A DNA stretch of 64,000 nt from Siphonodentalium dalli (lineage: Eukaryota; Mollusca; Scaphopoda; Gadilida; Siphonodentaliidae). The translations under genes and the position numbers were made by a program. The stretch covers positions 155,439,577 through 155,503,576 of the forward strand of contig CP136065.1 in assembly GCA_032622095.1 (NCBI GenBank), in the 5' to 3' direction. The notes under the pieces were generated by a model. The model was not told the DNA's origin and did not search any database. It saw only the letters and a program-made list of their open reading frames with translations. Shown here piece by piece: positions 57,877 through 64,000 of this stretch (position 1 is its first letter; each line of letters begins with the position of its first letter).

Positions 57877-59420
57877 GTGTTGTATCGACAAACCACAGGA
57901 GCCTGGAATTTGGTCAAAAACCCTCTTTTATTGGCAGAACCAGCACCCGGGACCGCAGGTCACGGAATGAACGAAACAGAAATTTTTTGCCACCCATTAG
58001 TTGATGAGAGTAGAACTTTTCTTGAGTTAGCTAACGATATTGGCCATGCACATATAGAACGAGTGTTTAGTTTCGCGAAATTCAAAATGCAAAGTTGTCA
58101 ATGTAGGGTACAAAAACTCGCCATTAATATGCCAAATATAGTAACAATATGTAATAAGATTCTTTAATTTAAGAGCACAAAATTATCCTGTGTATTCTTT
58201 ACAGTATACGTTTTATTTGTGCATTTGCAAGTTGTAATGCAAACTGGTTTACCGAATAACTAGTTTATAAATTTGAGTTAGTGATAAACTCACTAACATA
58301 AATTTTAGTTAATAAGCAACTACTAGTATAAGTATTGTCAATTGTACAGGTACCAGGATCTATAAATAGTATACGTCACTCGTGACTTGTGTGTCGTAAC
58401 GAATCAGCACCAAAACTCTCAAAGAATGGCTTTATGCATATGATTATATAGCCTGTGCTCATGAATTGGAAATTCAATTTTTAAATTCAAGACAGCTAGC
58501 CACCATCGGCATTATTTTTCTCAAAGTCAAAAATACCAAAAAAATATTAAACACTTTACTTAATGTAACTCTCATGGTCGATGAAACGAGTGGCTGAAAT
58601 CCGACGGCGGCAATGTTTCTATGACTAATTTCACGATGATCGCACCAATGCTACTGTCTCTAGCAATGATTCGTTCTCATTTTGATACCAATGTCATGAC
58701 CTATGAAAAATTTCACGATGATTGGTGCATCGACATAGGCCCTAGGCAGTGTTATTGATTTATATATGCAGTGTTATCGCTGAAATCCAAGATGGCCGAC
58801 GGCGGCCATGTTTCTTGGAGAATTCACACCAAAATGACTCATTCCCATCTACATGTCAATGTCAACCTCCATGACAAATTTAATTATGATAGGACCAACA
58901 CTGCGACCTCTTGCCCGTGCTAAAGGATGCAATTTTGAAATCCAAGATGGCTGCTGGCGGCCATGTTTTTTATGCAAATGAGCCCAAAATGACTCGGTGT
59001 CGTCTAGATATCAATGTCATGATGATCGGTGCATCGACACAGACTCTAGGCTGTGTTATTGATTCAGATTTATCTAGTATTATCACTGAAATCCAAGATG
59101 GCCGATGCCAGCTATGTTATGTTATGTCAACCACGACGTATGATTGACGCAGAATTACATATATTAAATTGTAGTTGACACAATTTATCAGTTTCGGTCA
59201 TGTAATAAACATGTAATCAGCAGCTATCTTCGAAATTAGATACTTCGGTACTTTCATGCTATCCGTCTCCGGATCATAGTTTTAAAGTTTGCGCATATTT
59301 CCGTACTATTTCCGCTACTTTCGATTTGTCATCGGGTGATGGAGATGCGGCACATTTGTCATTGGTGCTGGTTCCGCCAATAAAAGAGGGTTTTTGACCA
59401 AATTCCAGACTCCTGTGGAC
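57877..59420. repeat. Interval bounded by 55-bp inverted repeats
   Basis: 57893-57947 and 59367-59420 are inverted copies (CTGGAATTTGGTCAAAAACC, CTCTTTTATTGGC, GAACCAGCACC) with about two mismatches. The left arm starts the open frame 57877-58167, whose end (ERVFSFAKFKM) faintly resembles the hAT dimerisation motif. The pair could be ends of a ~1.5-kb element, but no target duplication was found. Confidence 0.45.
58720..59140. repeat. E2-related repeats outside the array
   Basis: Three GAAATCCAAGATGGC cores at 58782, 58937 and 59098 (155 and 161 bases apart), with a longer repeat, GATYGGTGCATCGACA, at about 58721 and 59024. Related to E2 but diverged. Confidence 0.65.
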
Positions 59421-59638
59421 AAACCCATTTACACATCGTGTCGTTCTGTGTTTATTACAAGCTTCATGTCCTAGAATCCATGCATTAAAAATACAGGTTT
59501 AGAAGGTTTATTTAGGCACATAGACTAGAGTAGAACCTAGAGGGCATGTTTTGTCATGTGTATTGATGTTTTTATTTTATAGACAATATAGTTGCGGTTT
59601 CATGGTCGAGGTGAACATCATTTTACGTAAACGAGATG

Positions 59639-59662
59639 CGTATGGAACGTACGTTCCATACG
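59639..59662. other. Perfect 24-bp palindrome
   Basis: Centred on AACGT|ACGTT, with outer CGTATGG/CCATACG. Could be a dimeric factor site or a cruciform; no neighbouring gene start is evident. Confidence 0.8.
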
Positions 59663-59669
59663 TATTTGT

Positions 59670-60545
59670 AAATATGGAACAGCAATAATACTGTTTTGTG
59701 AACAAGCGTGTAATAATGTTTATAAATTTGACTTTTTCGTGTTTTTGACCCTCACACTCTGACCCTGAACTTGACTGAAGTCAAGACGTTGAACTTGGGA
59801 GGAAAATGCAAGTGTGAACAGATCAACATACAATACGGCGAGTCATAATTTGATATATATATATATTTGACGTTATAATGAATCGGACCTAGTGCCTTGG
59901 CTAGCTAGAGATCGCTGACACAAATGAATTCTGAGCTCTTTTAAATGCTTTCCAAATTTTATGACATTCGTAGCAGCCATTTTGAGCTATTGCAAAATGC
60001 GAATCGGGAAGTGAATTGGAGGATCATAATTTTATAAGACTACAAGTCAATAGGTTGAATTAGTTAAATAATTTATATCAATACACATTTTGTTGAAGTA
60101 TATTACAGATGCGTTAAGATTTTGTCAAATATTTCAAAATATAACATTGTTGTTGCGCACGGAGACGGCAATTTTCGTTTCATTAGTCCAACTTTTATAA
60201 CCATGGCGAGTATGTACACAAATTAATGGCGAACAAGGAAGAGTTCTCTCGTTCGAATAATAAGGAAATTATGAGAATTTGTAGCTCCAGATACCAATCA
60301 TTGCACCAGCTACAATAGCAGAGATAAATTTGACATAAGTAAATGGCTAGAGTCTTGAAATGTATATGTTCTATGATTTTTATATCGAATCGAAGAATAT
60401 GTAACCGAATTTCAACAAATTGAAATTCCACTTTCAAGTTCCAAATTGTTAATGTTATTGTCAAATCCCATTTACAGATGTAACTAATAGCTATAAATAG
60501 TTCTTATAGTTAAATATGACTGTCACCGAGAATGTTTTGCCATTC
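59670..60545. other. Spacer without supported gene
   Basis: AT-rich; no gene, RNA or repeat recognised. Confidence 0.4.
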
Positions 60546-60552
60546 TATATAT

Positions 60553-60730
60553 CAGGGTTTCCGCCAGGCGTGAATTAATGAGTCCGTATTGGGGTATATA
60601 TAACGCTACGGGACGACCATGGTTCGTCCCGTCGGGGGAATAACATCATTTATTTGTGTATGAGCGGGATTTCATTCAACGGGGAATAGGTCCGTCCCAC
60701 GGACCCGCAGCCGGCCTGGCGGAAACCCTG
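60553..60730. mobile_element. Small hAT-like MITE (178 bp)
   Basis: Terminal inverted repeats CAGGGTTTCCGCCAGGC at 60553-60569 and 60714-60730, perfect. Flanks are TATATAT on both sides, which fits a hAT duplication but is ambiguous in AT repeats. GC-rich inside, with an inner 8-bp hairpin CGGGACGA/TCGTCCCG (60609-60631). Confidence 0.75.
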
Positions 60731-61100
60731 TATATATACCGTACATGTACATATTATCACAACAGTGTGTTGATCCATGTTGTAGTATGCATTCATGATC
60801 ACATCAAGTTGAACCTGAGGTTGACAGATTGCCAGATCAAATGAGCTGCTGCAGGAGATATTGCATTAACTTAGATTAAGTCTTTGGATTAGATCAAATG
60901 GAAGCTTTGCTAATTTGAAATCGCTTAAAATCACTGTAATAATTTGTGTTTTGTCTTCTTCGCTGAAAGCAAACTTTAATTATTTTCAAACTGGAAGCCG
61001 AATTTAAATAAATTTGATTGATTGTTAATATACGTTTGTTGTTTTCGTAACCATTTGAAGTTGGTTAAAGTCGCTGGTGCAGTTACTTCACAGTTATTTT

Positions 61101-62324
61101 TACACCATTAGTGATGAGACGATTGTCAAATAGAGCCTTGCGACGATTGCCGATTATTTGAGATCACAATCGGCCGATTCAGGTGCCGATTCCGATTATT
61201 GTAATAATTATACCAAAATATGTTATATGTGTTATATATACTACTTTGATTTGGAAGCAACAACATCAGTAATATACCAGTATATATAAGTATACGTTTG
61301 GGTACGTATTAAGGTAGGTATGGGTGGACTTGTGAACGAATTCCTGCGTCCTGACAACCAATACACATGTTATATTATGCTAAATATACCGCAGATTTAT
61401 GTCTATAAGTCGCTACTTGTTGACCCAGTATTTCCCCTCAAAATGTGCACGCACCTTTAATATACAACTAAGTCAATAGGGGTTCTGAATTCTGGCTACA
61501 ATCAGACACAGGTGGGTTTTGGCATTTGCCGCGATGACAACTCAGAAGAGTCCATGACCGTTCACACCAAAACAGGAACGAAATGTTTAATTACAAATAA
61601 AAACAATTAAATAATATTAATAATTGTTACCAGTGTATTTATCCCTATCCAATTAATAAAATAAAATAATTCAACATGAGACCTCCGTCTGAGGAAGAGA
61701 ATTTTGATGTTACACCACATTATCCTGAACTCAACTGTAGAGACACTGAATACCAAGGATGACGCAAAACTTGTTCACTGTCTACATGTTTTTTTTATGT
61801 CGGCTTTTAGATAACAGGTCATTGAGGTCACTGGCTGACCTGGAATCAGTTTGAATACTGCATGGTGATTAGCGGTCACTACGTTGAATAGTAGTTGTTA
61901 ATTGGTGAACAATGGGGGATGTTGTAAACACACTACACTATATAATGGGTCTCGTCGGGATATTTTACATATTTATTTCAATTCATTCGATATATAATAA
62001 CTGAAGTGTGGTGAATGCAGTCAACCGCATAATTATGTGTCAGGTGACGTGTACTTTCGTGAGTTTATACCTGTGTGAGGCAGGACCTGGCTGTATATCA
62101 TCAAATTTGTGTTTGGTTACACTTTCCCCATGTTTACTGGTCATTTATTCAACAAAACATCGTTATATTTAACACAGTTTATTGAAGAAAAATAAGCACC
62201 TGATTATTATTTAGACAATCGGAAATGCCGATGTTGAAACCCGAGGACCGATTGTCATCCGATGGGCCACAATCGGCCGATTCCGATTGTCGTTTCCGAT
62301 TATCAGCTCATCACTATACACCAT
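61101..62324. mobile_element. hAT-like non-autonomous element with exact 8-bp duplication
   Basis: The element is 61109-62316 (1208 bp), beginning TAGTGATGAG and ending CTCATCACTA. The duplication TACACCAT is exact at 61101-61108 and 62317-62324. Near each end lie CGATTGTC/CCGATT subterminal motifs and the palindrome AATCGGCCGATT (61168-61179, 62271-62282). No transposase frame. Confidence 0.85.
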
Positions 62325-62357
62325 GCAGTGCTGTCATTTGTGTGTGGGATTTCATCT

Positions 62358-62473
62358 GTTCAGCCGTCATAATTGGCTATGGCAATCAGCAATGCCAAAG
62401 CAATTTGCTGAAGCAAACTGGGCAATGGCAAAGGGCTGCCATGTAGCGGATTGCCGAAGCCAAACAATCTGAA
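62358..62473 (-). repeat. Short interspersed repeat, inverted copy of 55961
   Basis: On the minus strand GATTGTTTGGCTTCGGCAAT to AGCCAATTATGACGGCTG matches 55961-56052. About 100 bp, borders unclear. Confidence 0.55.
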
Positions 62474-62479
62474 TTAAGA

Positions 62480-63215
62480 GTGCTGTCTGAGTGTCTATTA
62501 TTACAATTATAATGAATGAATTAGCAGCAATAGTCAATGAATATGTGATTAGTTACATTGTATATTTCAACATTTGAGCACTATATGAAATTCATCACTG
62601 TCCTTGGTAATTCAATTAAGCTGTCATATGATATGGCTAAGACTCAAATCATCATGTTCTATCAAATTCAGATATTCTGGAAGCTGTTTCAGGTTATCAA
62701 CAGAGCTCGGAATGTTCCCTGAATTTCTTACCTGGTTCTGGTGACGGGTAGATTTATGTTCTACCTGTCAACTAAAAATTTCATCTGTCATTAATTTTAT
62801 GTATAGAGAGTATATTTCTATACCGGTACTGGGATAAACCCATCATATTTCCCATGGCATTGCTTATTGCCATGGTCAATTTCGAGGACTCAACTTGTTA
62901 CTGATCCCTATAAATTCCAATAATGGTTGCATTGCAAAAATAACAAAAACCACACAAATACCAACAAACCCATAAAAATAAGTTTTCCCATTGGCGCAAT
63001 ATATGCCCCTGATAAAAAATTAGGATTGATGTCCATATTGTGTGGACTGTGGATTATTATTTTCTTTCCTGGTTCATTATGTCTATCCATATCACTTTTC
63101 TGATCAATTCTGTTGATACATGTATGTTTCAATTATATATTAGGGTAAGGTATAATTGACATTATCATACATGTATAAAATTTACAATATTGTTAAATTC
63201 AAGTGATTCTTGCAG
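62480..63215. other. Upstream intron or 5' flank of the NEK gene
   Basis: AT-rich; no other gene. It ends with the acceptor TTCTTGCAG (63207-63215), so at least one untranslated exon lies further upstream, possibly outside what can be recognised. Confidence 0.5.
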
Positions 63216-63880
63216 ATTACAATTTACGGATTGTGTACTCAGCAAAATCTCCCACCAGAGGTGAAGCCTGGCATTGTAAATAACAATGGATAACTACAAT
63301 AGAATCCGACAAATTGGTGAAGGTGCCTTTGGAAAAGCGGTCCTCGTCAAAAGGAAAGATAATGCTAAGAACTATGTTGTGAAAGAAATAAGTATAGGAA
63401 GGGTATGTTCATCAGAATCTAAAATTTCACGAGTTTGATAGTCTGCTGTAGTCGGTTGTCAGTTTTGGCAATAAATCATGGACAGATAACTCTCGGAGGC
63501 CACTGGCCTGTTGTGTTTATTTTTATTTATCAAGTTTGGTGCCATAAATTGATGCCTAAATTGATATTTTGTGTTTTTTGTGTGTATTTCAGCAACATTC
63601 CATGACAGCAAATTGAAGTTTCTATCATCTTGTCTATTTTCAGTAGGAAAGTTTTCAGGATTGATAGGCATAGTAAACTAGTCTACCATATTAAAGTAAT
63701 ACTGAAAGATCAAGTGATTTCATTCAATTAATTTATATTAATCCCATTAGTTTTTTTTTACAAATATGACGATTAGTAACCCTATGATAAGTTCTCACTT
63801 TCGTTGACTCTTATATCTTGAAAATATTTGTTGACTATTTCTAGATGACGCCACAAGAACGAAAAGATGCAAGACAAGAG
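63216..63880 (+). CDS. NEK1: NIMA-related kinase, NEK1-like: first two coding exons
   Basis: Exon 63216-63402 holds 70 bases of leader and the start ATG at 63286 (AACAATGG context), encoding 39 residues up to the donor AGG|GTATGT at 63403. It shows the kinase glycine loop GEGAFG (11-16), Val in KAVLVK (17-22), and the ATP-binding Lys33 in VVKEI. After a 442-base phase-0 intron ending TTTCTAG, exon 63845-63880 adds MTPQERKDARQE, then GTAAGA at 63881. The MDNY...QIGEGAFGKA start and KEI.I.R|M...ER...R.E pattern match NEK1 best; NEK5 and NEK3 are less likely. NEK1 is a Ser/Thr kinase linked to cilia and the DNA damage response. The rest of the gene is beyond the window. Confidence 0.85.
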
Positions 63881-64000
63881 GTAAGAACATGTGAAGACTG
63901 AAGACTCAATTTTATCTTGTGGAGATTTTCTTCAATTACAAACTGTTAAAGGGGCCCAAGGCACGCACAATAGCAATGGATAAATGTGCTAACAATGTGA

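Noticed and set aside
57877-58167. Clear hAT transposase C-terminus
   Set aside because: Only ERVFSFAKFKM is faintly similar; the conserved Trp and dimerisation residues cannot be identified, so it is reported only as an inverted-repeat interval.

Overview
The window is eukaryotic nuclear DNA. It is AT-rich, introns have GT/AG boundaries, genes carry TATA/initiator promoters and AATAAA signals, microsatellites and long C/G homopolymers are common, and non-LTR retrotransposons and terminal-inverted-repeat (TIR) DNA transposons occupy much of it. The repeat style and a NEK-family kinase suggest a marine invertebrate, perhaps a mollusc or another lophotrochozoan. The species cannot be fixed from sequence alone. 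All gene models are read by eye.

Layout: (1) 1-2176 is a left flank holding a 1.02 kb MITE-like element with TA target duplication. (2) About 2177-37400 is a tandem array of 8.4-9.6 kb units. Each unit contains a shared upstream block (called E1), a TATA promoter, an untranslated first exon, an intron, a one-exon 229-codon reading frame, a conserved AATAAA, and arrays of a ~170 bp repeat (E2). Most units also hold a decayed Jockey-like LINE on the minus strand and a GA polypurine tract. Five gene copies are visible in the order A, B, [100-N gap], A, B, B; copy 2 is cut by the gap. (3) 37400-42700 is a TE and microsatellite spacer. (4) 43010-44161 is a diverged single-copy 383-codon relative of the array genes, with two KEN-box repeats at its N-terminus. 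(5) 44900-62500 is a mosaic of non-autonomous transposons: TTAA-flanked TIR elements, three hAT-like elements (two with exact 8-bp duplications), foldback palindromes, ~170 bp tandem repeats, and a CR1/L2-like LINE nested in another LINE. (6) 63216-63880 holds the first coding exons of a NEK1-like kinase on the plus strand.

The main biological result is the gene family. The five array copies and the KEN-box gene share four collinear protein blocks and the same splice acceptor two bases before the ATG, so they are paralogues. Copies A and B differ by 8 replacement and 11 silent changes (hand count), which points to purifying selection on the protein. The array copies lack the KEN repeats and carry CDK-type S/T-P sites. 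I do not recognise the family. A cell-cycle or germline role is inference only.
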